From Micropterus salmoides (lineage: Eukaryota; Chordata; Actinopteri; Centrarchiformes; Centrarchidae), in assembly GCF_014851395.1 (NCBI RefSeq), contig NW_024041373.1, forward strand, positions 19,461,697 through 19,525,696: DNA of 64,000 nt, read 5' to 3'. A model generated the notes under the pieces. The model was not told the origin of the DNA and did no database searches. It was given only the letters and a program-made list of their open reading frames with translations. This document shows, piece by piece, positions 12,265 to 24,700 of this stretch (the first letter of the stretch is position 1; every line of letters starts with the position of its first letter). Made by a program: the position numbers and the translations under genes.

Positions 12265-13254
12265 TAAACTGGCGCAGTCCCCTTACAAACTGACATGGAG
12301 GAAATAGTCAGTGTTGTGATTGGATTAATCATGTCATATCAGTTCAGACTGTTCAAATTAAATACGACACCCTGAGAAACGGTAGGAAAAAACTGACAAG
12401 AAAGAATTGATCCGTTTTCTTTTTCGTGCCTGTGTGTGTATCTCTGTAAAGAGTCTGACACCTTTCCTTTCTCTTTGATTTAATATATACTGCATAAAAA
12501 AGCTAACTTATTTACATTTTGGTGGATTATTTAAAGATTTTATCTCCATAAGTGTGAAGAGGAGGAAATGATTCATGATTAGGTGATCTTTGCAATGATC
12601 TTTGCAATGGACTGATCTCTCTCTTTGTCACATTATTGCCATGCACTCATTAAGAATTTAGAAATGTATGTGTCACATGTACCTCTTTCTCTCTTCCATA
12701 TAGCCACATACACACTTACAGTACAACTCATCTCAATATCACCCGCCTGCTGCTCGCTTATTCTGCTGCTGTTCACACAAGATTGCCTCTTATTATTGGG
12801 ATAAGTCATTTCAGTCCATCTACTGGTTAGTCATTTGCATTTTTATGTCCCATTACTGTATAACAAAGAGTGGAAACTCACTCACAGAAAATGTCTCCTT
12901 AGAGATCTGCCTTTTTGACACAAAAAGTGTTTTGAGCTAGTTTATTGGCTTGACTGTAGTGATTACCTTGAGATGGTGTCACTTCTCAGCAATGTGAACT
13001 GTGGATTATCTAAAGGCTAGTTGTAACCTGGAGGTCTGTTTGGTGAAAGACATTTTAAGCTGTGTTAATAACTCCCAGACTTGTGCTTGGGAACTCATGT
13101 GACACATTTCAGATGTGTCTGCGTCTTTTACTGATTCCATTGTTGCAATGATGGATAGAAATTTGCTCATTCAGTTTAAATTAAGTTATAAAGCAGGTAT
13201 AATCAATATTTTTACAATAACAAAGGTTCTATTGACTATTTATTTGTAGGGATG

Positions 13255-13640
13255 CACCCACAGTGTTTTCGCCACCTGGCTTGGCAGTACCCCTAAGCTC
13301 TACAGAGCGTTTTAACGTCTTTCAGCTCATATCTTTGGCTTTATGGACTACAACTTAACTGTTTAGCACCAAACGACAGACAGACAAAGTTAGCGACTAG
13401 CCGGTGATCATACTGGCGCATTTAGCAGCTGAAGAGCCGGATATTTCTCTCAGACCTAGACTTACATATGCCACGTGGACAGAAATGCTACTCCAAATGA
13501 ATGATAATGTAGTCCGTATCTGCTGGATTAGTAAAAATTACTGCAGTATCAATTTATGACAGTGACAATATGTCAGTGTTCTGTTCACAGCTTGTTTCCG
13601 CTGCCCTGTATATTGCCCTGTATATTATTATGGGCAATGT
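13255..13640. repeat. dispersed repeat family B, longer copy
   Basis: Contains tggctttatggactacaact, taactgtttagcaccaaacg, the block shared with 12180-12264, and ctccaaatgaatgataatg through cagtgttctgttcacagctt shared with 19860-20000. Non-coding. Confidence 0.65.
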
Positions 13641-16319
13641 GTCTTTTTCATGAATTCATTCAAGCAGTATTTACTGTATACAGGGTCTTCCAATGAGAGG
13701 AGTTTATAAAAAATATACTTCCAAGTGCTTGTATCGTCTGAAAGAGAAGGCGAGCCTACATTACACTCTTCTGCATTCACATTGAGTCCTGAAAGCCGTC
13801 ATCTGATATGAATCGCAGAGCTGCATGATACAAAACATCTAATACCTGAAGTGTCACATATGAAGAATTTTGCCATAGTACAGGAACAACTTTATTGTAA
13901 ATTATTATAATTTGCACAAAAAACACCAGTTGTGGACACGTAGAAAATGTCACATAGAGGCCGGTGATGTTTTATACAGTTGTCATGCAGGAGACTGTCC
14001 ACCAGAGTCCAGTGTTTGACTGTTGAACAGCGTCTGCATAGGTCAAACTGAGGCTAGAGGAGTAAGAGCAGAGGGGAGAGGACAAAGAGGAGGAGTTTGA
14101 TGTCTGACTTTGTGCCAAATTTAACAAAACTGTGGTATGTTGTTTAGTTTTCTTTGGTCTCTTGTGACTGTTTGGCCATGAGACCTGTCCTTCTGTTTTT
14201 TTTTTAACTCAGTCTATGCTGTTGTTGCCATATGTGTCTTCCTCTCTTGTTCTGTTTCTGTACTGTATGTTGTACTGTATAACCTTCCTATTGCTTTACT
14301 CTTGCTATTATCTGTCTCTCCTTTGCTGTCTCTCCCTACTCTCTGACTTTTTCTCCCCTCCTTTAACCTCTCCCCCTCCTCTGTGTATATTTACTGTCTC
14401 ACCTTTGTTCTTCTGAAGTCTGTTTTATGGTGACTTTTTGGCGGGACAGGTATTGATCCAACATGGTGCGCTAGTGTGTAGATTTCACCTGCACAGCTGA
14501 CAAGTCAGTTGGATGAAATCCAATGCGACCTTCTAGTTCTCTTCATGTCAGTGTCAGCATTATTGTCCCTGGTCCTAGACGGTAAAGAGACAGGAGACTT
14601 TGTATGTGCAACATTAGCCGCAAAACAAGCAGTAGGATTTAAAAATATTCAGTAGATATTTTACGACATTGTCTACATTGCAAGGAATTTCTAATAAAGT
14701 AATAACTTGATAATGAATCTGACAAACTGAGTGGTGGTGCATGATGATGATTTGCTTATTCACTTGCTGCTCTAGTTGAATGGTTCAACATTTTTTTCCC
14801 TGTCCAGTTCCCTTCCCTTCTGTGCTCCTTTTTCTCTCCTTTCTACCCTTCCTCTCAACCCCCTTCCTCTCCTTCTCCCCCCACGGTTTCATGTCCCAGG
14901 TGACAGAGGGGAGCTGTGCCCTTGAGCGAGCTCCGTGCAGCAGGAGCAGTAAATATCTGTCTGTGTGTTCTCTACAAATATTGAGGATGAGGACGGTGTG
15001 ATATTTTACTGCTCCTCTGAGATGGCTGAGCTCGCCTAGTATGTTTGTGAAACTGGGAAAGGAAAGCCAGCAGGGAGACAATTGGATTAGCCCAGAGCCA
15101 TTTCTATCTGTTTCGTTATGGCTGGATGTCATACGCCTAAGACCGCTCTGGAACAAAACACTACTTCCAAGAAATATTAAAGCTTTTGATTGGTACTCTT
15201 GGTGCTCAAGCTCAAGCTCCTTGTGGGCAATAAATCAGTATATTGTGATATAATATCTGATATTGTTTCGGATTAAGTTATATTAATATTAAGATATAGC
15301 TTCAATGTTGTCTTTTCCAGGTTTTTAAGGCTATGATACTATGAGAAATATAAAGTTGCATAGTTACATGGCAAATCGGAAAAATACACACATATATCTA
15401 TATATGAATATATACAAATAAATGATAAAGAAAAGAAATAAAAAAGTAAATGATTTATCCACCGCTCTCTCTTATTTTTAATAGAATTTCAATGCTCTAA
15501 TACTCGCAAATAAATACAAGTTCAAATAACGCAAATGCCACCACAAGAAAATATCCATTCAGCATCTTAATGTGTTTTTCCCAGATAATGCATTAAGCCA
15601 TATTATGTGTGATTACTGACAGGTGTTAAGAGTGACCGAGGTGCGTGTGTGTGCAAGCACAACTGTGTCACAAAGAGATAATTTTCCATAAGTAGGCTTG
15701 ACTCCCTCTTCTGTTGTAACCTCCCCCAGTAGCCATGGTAACCCTGCCATTTCCAAGAAGGGCTGCTCGCTGTAGTGTTAGCGTGAAGGGGCCTGGGATC
15801 CACCAATCACATGTTCCACACGCCTCTTCTGGTCCAGAGCATCTGTCACTCCCTCTGTCAGCTCTCACGTATACCACTCAGTGTCACTCTCTCCTTTTCA
15901 GTTTCTCTGAGTCTCACTCTCTGGAAAATACCACTTCCTCTGGAATAGTGACAGAATTTGAAAGCAGTGGCTAAGGGATAGATGAGTGCATGTGACTGTC
16001 TATTCTGTCTGTATGAGTGTGTTCTTCTGTGTATACTGCCAGAACAGCAGCTATAAATAACTCTTATGGGTGTGATCCGGATGAACTAAGTTTATCATTT
16101 ATTATCACAATACTGCAGGCAGAAGGAAAGAGTGACCACAAAGCTGTGTCCCAGGGATTTTCCATATCCTGGGAGCTAATGACCATAGCATTTGTTTACA
16201 AATCTGTTGAGAGCAGTGTTTCCACTGACAATGAGGAATTATGCTTTTATTGAACGATTCTGCACAGCATTAGAGGTGTCAAGGTGGTGGATGGGCATTT
16301 TGTAGGTCTGACCTTCATG

Positions 16320-16480
16320 ACCTTCCTTGGTAAGAGTTAGATTAAAAAAGTTAACATCACTCTCAGGTTTTTGTGGTAAATATCAAGCTGCAGCCAGCCT
16401 TTCCGTAAAGAACAGAAATGGGGAAACAGCAAAATCCACCTTATAACACCACTAATCTCACTAATTAACACATGATATGG
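16320..16480. repeat. dispersed repeat family C, copy 2 (inverted)
   Basis: Reads in reverse sense to the copies at 7305 and 19105: aagagttagat, aacatcactctcaggttttt, caagctgcagccagcctttcc, tctcactaattaacaca. Directly followed by a copy of family D. Confidence 0.55.
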
Positions 16481-16484
16481 ACTG

Positions 16485-16690
16485 TATAATAGAAGTGGAT
16501 GTAGCCACCGTGACGTCACTCATTGATTTGTGGACTACCATTTTGAAGCCTCTAGTTTGGCATTTTGGCCGTCGCCTTCTTCGTTTTTTGGGAATCAGAA
16601 GTGACCATATTAGGATGAAGAGGTGAATCAGGCTACCTTGGTCAGGAAGGTGCATCTGTAATTCACGTTAACTGTGATATTATTTGGGAT
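16485..16690. repeat. dispersed repeat family D, copy 2
   Basis: Blocks: tggactgtataatagaagtgg, atgtagccaccgtgacgtcac, attttgaagcctctagtttggc, gaatcagaagtgaccatatt. This matches the fish repeat type also seen at 415-690. Confidence 0.65.
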
Positions 16691-17399
16691 GCTAATTTTC
16701 ACTAGTGAACAAAAAGGCTTTAAAAAACAGCCAGCTCTTTAGTGTCTTTTAGTTCAGCCAAAAGCTAAACAAGACATTTTTAGGCGACCAGCATGTTACA
16801 GTTAACTTTCATGAACTGAAAACACTGGGAAAGGGTCAAAGTTCTTAGACAAAAAAAATGACTCAAAACAAGTTCACGGCTAAATGCAGTGCATATAGAT
16901 ATGATTATGGAAAAGTCTTCAAAATAAATAAAACTTTATGTAGCAGAATGTGGTGTTTGATTCTTGCTACCCTATTAATTGGCTCATGACCCCTTAGATT
17001 TATCGTGTGACTCCTCTGGGGTGTCCTGACCCCCAGGGTGGGAAACATGGTATGATGTCAACATTATGTTTAGGGAATGTTGGTATATCTATCATGGAAA
17101 AATTGTTCTGCTCCCCTAAAAATAAAAAGGTTTAAGAACACTATACAGTTCTGGGTGGTCTTCCGAGATAAGATAATCAGATAACTTACCGCCCACAGGT
17201 GTAATAACCCACGATCAAACATATAACATGGATACAGTAGTAGTTATGCATGTTACACGTAACCTCAACTCTCTTTTTCCTTCTGCTCACACAGATAGTG
17301 ATCAGACTCTTTATGTATATTTTGTAGGAGAGCAGTGACTATACTTGGCTGCTATCTTCCTGTGCTTGGGCTCAGCTATGAGCAGGATTTGTGAGGAGA

Positions 17400-18727
17400 A
17401 ATCAGTGGGAGTGATCTTCTCATCCCCATCTCCCACTCAGCTGACTGCAGTGGGGCGTGTCTGCTGAGGGGTGAGAGGTGGGAGGACAGAGGGTGTCCCT
17501 AATACCAAAGGAAAAGCCCCTAATCCTCTGTTAAAGTGTCCTCATTGACTGTTAGGGGGGCCCCCCACCGGTCCACTCGCCCCAAAATAGCGTCTGGTGT
17601 TATTGTTGTTGTTCTGTGCCATTATTGGCTCGTAACCCCGCCCCTGCCGCCCAAGTAGACACACATAGAATCTCTACAACTTGCTGCCATTAATTGAGAT
17701 CCCCTGGTTGATCTAGGCAACTAGGTAGAGCAACCTAGACATATACTCACAATACACACACACTCATACTGGTCTTTGTTAGAGGGGGAAAAAAGCTGAT
17801 AAGCAGAATGACAATAAAGAGCTGCATGCTGGTAGAGGCTGAGGGAGGCAGAGAGAGTGAACCAGAGAGAATGAGTGGGAGGGAAAGAGGGATAGTGGGT
17901 GTGATAACAAGAGAAGAGGGGGGTTGACATATCCCAGTCGAGTCATTGTAGCGAAAGTATTTGTTTCAGCTGCTATTTTCACTTTTCCCCCTCTCCCTGC
18001 TTGCCTCCCTAACCTTGGATATCAAAATTACACTGACACCCACCCCCCCACCCACTTTACCCCTGTCAGAGTAAATGAAGGTGAGGAAGAAAAGGAAGGA
18101 GGAGAGGGAGGGAGAAGCCTCAGCTATTATGGTAAGTCAGTGTGCTCTTCCTGCACCCTCCCCGTTTGAAGGTGCTTTCTGGGGCAGGGGCCGGCTTCTG
18201 CGAGGCAGACGGGATTTACCCTTGTTGACACATTTTAAAAAAATAGAGAGAGATAGAGAGGGGACAGGGAGGGAGAGAGGCATCAGAGGGGATTTGGCGT
18301 GTGTCCTTTCTGCAGCGTGAAAGAGTGCGAGATACTCAGCGCTTTGTTTACTGGAGATAGACCCCCTCTCGTCTCCTTTCCTCTGCAGCCGGCGTCCTCT
18401 TCTTTACCCCCCTCTTTCTCACTTCTTTCCCCTCACCATCCCTCTATCTGATGTGCAAGGCATCGACCAGACACTGGAAGGAACTGTTGTATCCGCTACC
18501 TCTAGTGCTAGCATTTGTTGGCGTGCTTTGATTTTTTTTTTTTTTTTTACTCTGTTACCTGAGCCAATGGCACCTTGCTCTTTCCTCTGAGTGGGATGGA
18601 TGCCCATGAGGCAAAGATAAGGACATAGCTAGCTAACTGACTGACTGAGTAGATGACTGGTTGGCTGCTTGGCTGGCCACTCTGAGCTCAGGTTTCAGAG
18701 AGAGAGAAAAAGGGTAAGAAAGTGAAC
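17400..18727 (+). promoter_or_regulatory. possible upstream promoter and 5' UTR region
   Basis: GC-richer than the flanks. It has ccccgcccctgccgccc (GC-box-like) near 17636, a gggcgtgtc element near 17453, polypurine tracts at 17800-17910 and 18075-18120, pyrimidine-rich 18380-18430, and a T run at 18533-18549. It lies before the candidate first exons at 18075 and 18728. No TATA box or initiator could be assigned, so this is a positional guess. Confidence 0.3.
18075..18131 (+). CDS. ank3: candidate alternative first coding exon, basic N-terminus
   Basis: An ATG opens 19 codons (MKVRKKRKEEREGEASAIM) that end exactly at a consensus donor, ATG|gtaagt, in phase 0. That is the phase needed to join the first shared exon at 25930. 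The lysine/arginine-rich start resembles in character the basic N-termini just before the SD-N-ASYLRAARAG block in mammalian ANK3. Against it: the start context is weak (t at -3), and the tract lies in a purine-rich stretch where basic codons arise by chance. It could also be 5' UTR or noise. Confidence 0.3.
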
Positions 18728-18763
18728 ATGGCTGTGGAAGAGGGTGCTGTCTTCCTAACACAA
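18728..18763 (+). CDS. ank3: candidate first coding exon (MAVEEGAVFLTQ)
   Basis: The ATG has a good vertebrate start context (a at -3, g at +4), and 12 codons lead to a donor CAA|gtgagt in phase 0, compatible with the exon at 25930. A long intron of about 7.2 kb follows. The upstream 1.3 kb holds GC-box-like and purine-rich tracts that could be promoter and 5' UTR. The peptide itself is not one I recognise, so the call rests on phase, donor and start context. Confidence 0.45.
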
Positions 18764-21700
18764 GTGAGTAGTACTAACACTTGGATTTATTATTACTATT
18801 GGATTTACTATTATTAATTTATGAAAATGTAGATTTGTGTCAGACACAAATGTAAGAGATGTTTTTGACTGTCTCAGTTGAGGTTCATGTTGTAAATTCA
18901 GTGTTCAACCACTAGAATGACCTGGTCCTGTACCATTATGACTGAATGGCTATATGGCTGATTTGACAATGGAAAGCTAACCTGCTGCACTCAGATGTAA
19001 AGTGTATGTTTGTCTGCAGGGTTTTTCAGCACCAGGGAGCATCGGGGAGTTTGGTGGTTTCTAGACAATTAATTGCCCATGCACCTGCATGTTCATGTTG
19101 TCTATATTGACATTTTGGGAAATATGTTTATTTGCTTTTTCAGGCAGATTTAACAAACAAGATATACTGTAGTGTGTTAATCAGTGAGCTTTTTTAAACT
19201 TTTGGACGGAGCCAGACTACCCCTTTGTTTCCAGTCTTTATGCTAAGCTTAGTTAACCGACTTCTGGATTCAGCTTCATAATTAGCATGTATGTACACGA
19301 TAGTAGTATCAATCTTCTCTGTTAATTCAAATAAATTGTGCAAATAAACATATTTTCAAAAAAGTATTCCTTTAAGATGGTATGTTTGTGTGCTTTAAGG
19401 AACTCAGTCACCAGTATCTTAAAACAGCTATCAATATTTTAATAATAAAAATAATCAAATGACAATGTGATAACAAAATGACAGGGCTCGCTCGTGTGAT
19501 GAAGCTACAAAGAATTATCACCTGAATCTGCAGCTCAGCTCGGCTTTCCGGAGCTTTGTAGTGAATTTCAGTTCATTGTTTAGTTGTTTGACTGCTATTG
19601 TATCTGTTTTGGTTCACACTCACCACTCATATTGTTGTTTCCAGCCACAGCTGGCAGCTGTTTTAGCTCTGAAAAAACACTGTACACTACATGCTCAGCA
19701 CCATAGTATGGTAGCACCATGTCAATATAGTGGAGCATTTAGCAACTAAAGAGACATTATAATAATAAATATTATTATTTATTATTAAAATAATAATAGA
19801 TATTATTATTATATTTCTCTCAGGAGTTGGTGGAGAAAAAAATACAGCTAAAAGAAGAGTGACTATTGGACTTCATCAGATGTACAGAAATATAACTCCA
19901 AATGATTGATAATGTTTCACCGTAACTGTTGGATGTATACATAAGCAACTGCTTGCTAAAAAGTTTGCAAAGTGATATGTCAGTATTGTGTTTACAGCTT
20001 GTCTCTTTTGCCCTCAAATGGCCAAAAAAGAAAATGTTGAACTGAAGCCAATTTGAAACAAAGCTACTCATGCTGTCATTTCTCCAATGTGGCCAATGGG
20101 AGGAATGATTCATTCAACCACTTGTCTCCTCTTTGCACTGCTCCTAAAATATATGGAGCGTTCCATCATCAACGCTACTACAATAGAAGGATGTTTGAGA
20201 GGGATGTTCATGCTTAAGATAACCGCATACAATATTTACAGTCATGAGAGCTGTGAAGCGGATGTTGATCTACATCTTAAACCTGCAGAGGCTCTAAAAG
20301 ACCACTGTTAGATGCCTCTTATAGATCATCATTCATTGTGTTGCCAATAACATGCTTTGCATCCATACCTCTTAAAGCCTTAATAATTATTTTCTGGTAT
20401 GGGCATGTCAACAGTGATATACAGGCATTAATTCATTAATAGTGTTGCTATATTTAGCCTTGAGAGAAAGAGATACATCAGGATACAATGAGGGACTAAG
20501 CAGGGCAGGGGATTTTGGTAAGTTTGAGAGTTTAGAGATGAAATAAATGAATGTAGTGGTTGGTGGGGTGAGGTTTTTGGCACCGGTAGATTCTGTGGCC
20601 CGCCATTGGATGTCCATGGCTTTATTCTGGTAGAGCTGTGGAGTTCTGTGTTTTGTGCTGTCAGTAGAGAAGGGGATAAAGAAAAACAATACAGCCGCTG
20701 CTGGTCTGGTTCTCCTCTTCTAAGCTCACTCAGTTCATCCAGAGCCTACAGGAATGACACCAACATGCCCTGTGTGTTTACGTTTGTGTGTACATATTTT
20801 TGCTTTCCTACTTTAAAGTGAACAATGTCCAAAAGAGTGTGCAGACACGTATGTGTTGGTGTCTTATACATGGATGCAGTGCAGAATTCTGCATGAGTTT
20901 ATGTTTGGTTACATGCTCTGTGCTGAGTGCTAAACTGACATCATCACAGTCTGGCAGCCTGGGGGATATCGGTCTTTATACACCTAAATATCCTTGATCC
21001 GTCTAGACTATCACTGCACTGATGTCATGAGGAGAAGAAGTGCCAAATACAGATTCAGCAGAAATGAAAACAAACGCTCTGCAGCTCACAGTGCAGCAAC
21101 AGTCTCCATACTGACTGCCCAGCCTCTATTTGAGATCATGACAGATACAGTATCCGAATTCCATACAACATACTTCCATACTATGTAATGTATTATATTG
21201 TATTTTGCAGTTAATATACAAGAAACCAATATACTTTATCAATTTATCCTAAAAGTAAATCATACAATACATATACCTTTGGACATCAAAATGAAAATTT
21301 TGGAATGCTAATTAAGTCTGAGAGGGAGAGAAAGTCAATTAATGCATATTTAGAAAATAAATTTGTCCAAAATCTTTCTTGAGCTGTGTCACCACTGTTT
21401 ACAATTTCTTCTACTGATTTTCTACAAAATTAGTGTTGCCAGAAAGGTGCATGGATCATTAATATGATAGAATTATTATATTGTTAAATTAGCGAGAACA
21501 TATATATATATAGATATATATTGGCCAATATTGGGTTATGCTGTATGAGCGTATATGTTGACCAATGAGTAATAAGATACAGAACAGTACAGAGGTAATT
21601 TATGAGCAGTGTTACCTTTACCATCACTCACCATGGCGCATGACAAATTACGTTTTTCATCAGCAAATATCCCGCACAGTACACATCGTGGTCGCAATTC

Positions 21701-24700
21701 TTTAGAAACAAATTTAGGGGGTCTTTTGTGGGATATTTAAAAGTTAACTTTTAAACACACATCAATGTCGGCTGATATCTGCTGGGCTGTATTACAGGGT
21801 TTGCCTTTTGTTGATGTAACAGATTGAGCTTTAATTGATTGTTAATTTTTCAAAGCTTTTAATTGAAAAGTCCGACTCTTAACAATCACAAATACAGGTA
21901 CAGTAATCTGATCACATCTAAATATTACAGCCCTACAGCATTCAATACTCATATGCAGTGCTTCAGTTTTTCCTCTCCCTTTTAAAGAGCATCTGCAGAC
22001 GCCAGTCAGTGACCAAAGGGGATTTTTAATTAGAACTGAGATGGTTAATTGTCATTTTACAGCGACTCACTCAGAAATTAGCTGCATTTCTGACTTTATA
22101 AGACTGTAATTGGGAATATTATTATTCTCAGCTTTTCCGGTTATCACTTGTGTGTCAGATTTCTCTCTCTCTCTATCTCTCTGTCTCTCTCATCCTCCCC
22201 CTTCAATCTAACATTAGATTAATGCTTTCCTTCAGGCTTAACCTAGTCTTAAATGGCCCCGTTTTCTTTGAACTAATTCCTTCTTACTTACTAATTTCTT
22301 GCCCCGTCCTGTGTGATGCTTCATTCACAAAGACTTAAAGATCCCTCATGTTGGTCATAGACGGGATGAGGATGGAGGCTTGGACAAGTTGGTCACTGGT
22401 TTACACTGCAGGCATTAAGGGATAAACTGATGAGAGCAATGACTAGTGAATTACGGAGGAAGACTACTTAATCTGTTGGCACTTAAGCTTCGGCAGATGC
22501 AGAAGGAGAAGCAAAGAGCACTGCATGATATTTTAAGATTATTGCAAAAACCCTATACATCTGCCAGCACAAGCCAACCAGTGGTCTTCAATTAAACTGC
22601 ACTGAACGATTAAAAGAGGAGTCCAAGACTATAGTATTATGTATCATGTTTGACTTACATAATATCTGGTGGTGTAAATCACTGAGTAGCTGTCAGGCAT
22701 GCAGCCTGTCCACAGCAGTTTGACCTGTGAATTTCCATGTCAGAGGTTTTAGAGCGGTCAAGCATTTGGAGACACTTGACAAAGCTTGAGAGTCGTGGGT
22801 CACACAGGAATCCACCACACGGCATGGCACACACTTAAGGCCACATGCCGCTTATGTAAGAAACAGGACAACTGTTAGGATGTGGACCAGTGTGCAGATG
22901 TGCTGCACATATACGTATTTGTTATGTGGAGAGACTTTGACTTTGAAATAATTGGGGATGAAGCTTGAACTGCTGGTGATATTCTGACTGAAATATTAAG
23001 ATCACCTTAAAGTTGGAGTTGGTCATTAACTGGCTTTAAGTCATGTTTCCGAAAGTCATGTAAATGTATTCCTAGTGTGCATTTAAAAACAACAAATGTT
23101 GTACAATAAGATAAATACCATAACAATGTTGAGGTGTGACACTGTGATGACAGAGCGCTGCCTGCTAGCTAGGTTTAGATTGGATGGGAGCCAAAGTGTT
23201 TCTAACAGGTCATCATGAAGGACGCTGATTCTTGGTGTCCGTGACTAACAAGTAGAAAACCTCATTCTGAGAGTATTTTGTTTTATTTTTTGTTTATTCT
23301 TTGTTCTATTATGTTGAATTATGATATAGAATGTAATCATATTTAGATGATGAATTGTGTTGTTAGATGAGCTATTGGGATTTACTGGTGTGTTTTTGAT
23401 TTGTAGCCTTTTTTAATTTTTCTTGTGAGTTTGCTGTTCACCGCTGTTGGAAATTAAAAATGTTGGTCTTTTCTTCTGGTTGATATCCAGAATAATAGAG
23501 ACACAATGCAATCAATAATAATATAATAATAATCTTTATTTATTGAGCACTTTTCAGAACCCATGTTACAAAGTGCTTTCACAAGGGCAGAACATAGTCT
23601 TTAAGGTAAAACCAATAATAATAATATTTTTAAGGACTTAAAATACAGTTAAAAGTAAAGAAAAATAAAGTCAAGAAAATCAGGAAAGGCTCTCCTATAA
23701 AAGTATGTTTTAAGAAGGGAATTAAAGGAGCTCACTGCCTAAGCCAACCTGATTTCCTTGGGCAGGCTGTTCAAGAGCCTCGGGGCCCTGACTGCAAACA
23801 CTCTGTCCCCTTTAATTTTAAGATGGGCATCTGGAACAGACAACAGACCTTTGCCTGAGGATCTTTATGTACATACCAGTGCATACGGTAATAAAAGGTC
23901 AGAGATATAGCATTCCATGGAGAGCCTCAAAAGTAATCAATAAAATTTTACAATCTATTCAAAAACATACTGGGAGCCAGTGTACTGAAGCTAAAACAGT
24001 GGTGATGTGATCACCTTTTCTTAAAATTCTGTTTAAAAGTACACAAGCAAAGGAGTGCTGAGGCTGAAGTTCATACTGTTTTTAAAATGTTTTGTAGTTA
24101 GGCAACAGAAAATTCAGGCCACTGCATTGGGTGTTTTTGAGTTTTCACAGCCAATGGCGTCTTTCCCTGTAAAGCACAGCTGTGCCAATATTAATGATTC
24201 ATTTGCAGCCGCTGCTCTCACTTGATTGCTTGCAACCAGTCTTGAATAATCTTAAGCTTTTATGATGCTTCTTCAAACTTTTTACACTCTTATGATGTTA
24301 CTTGTACATCTATTGATGGTTGTGTTTGTATATTTGTTGTTATTGTTCTTGACCTATGGCTCATATTTGTGCTGGCTCAGGCTCTGTGCCAGTGACACAG
24401 TCTGTTGAGTTTTCTCAAGGCCATAAGAACAGAAATATCATTAGTGGGTTATGGAAAAAGGACAAAGACATTTCTAGATGTGGGCTGAGATATGAGCTTA
24501 TAACTTAATGGTCTCTTGTAATCAGTAAATTACTTGGTTTCCACCAAACGCCACTTCATCTATTTTGTTTGTATACACATGAGCCCACACACACATACAA
24601 ATATTTTCCTCTCACAGTTTTATACAGCCTGTCGGTGGAACAATCTGATTCTGGATGTCTTGTTCACTCACATTTTGGCTTTGGGTCAGATCCCTCTATG

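Larger units (their letters stand above)
11231..17399. other. non-coding stretch upstream of the gene start region
   Basis: Holds family B copies (12180-12264, 13255-13640) and families C and D (16320-16690). The pyrimidine-rich tract 14330-14420 and the block 14780-15000 have open frames only through low complexity. No exon recognised. Whether this is intergenic or an upstream intron of longer ank3 transcripts cannot be decided. Confidence 0.5.

Noticed and set aside
14216..15156. Open frames of 66-123 codons on both strands
   Set aside because: They come from CT-rich DNA; there are no recognisable domains, and the two strands are open over the same bases.
18075..18320. 81-codon frame read through as one protein
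   Set aside because: It crosses a consensus donor at 18132 and continues into low-complexity DNA. Only the first 19 codons are kept, as a tentative first exon.
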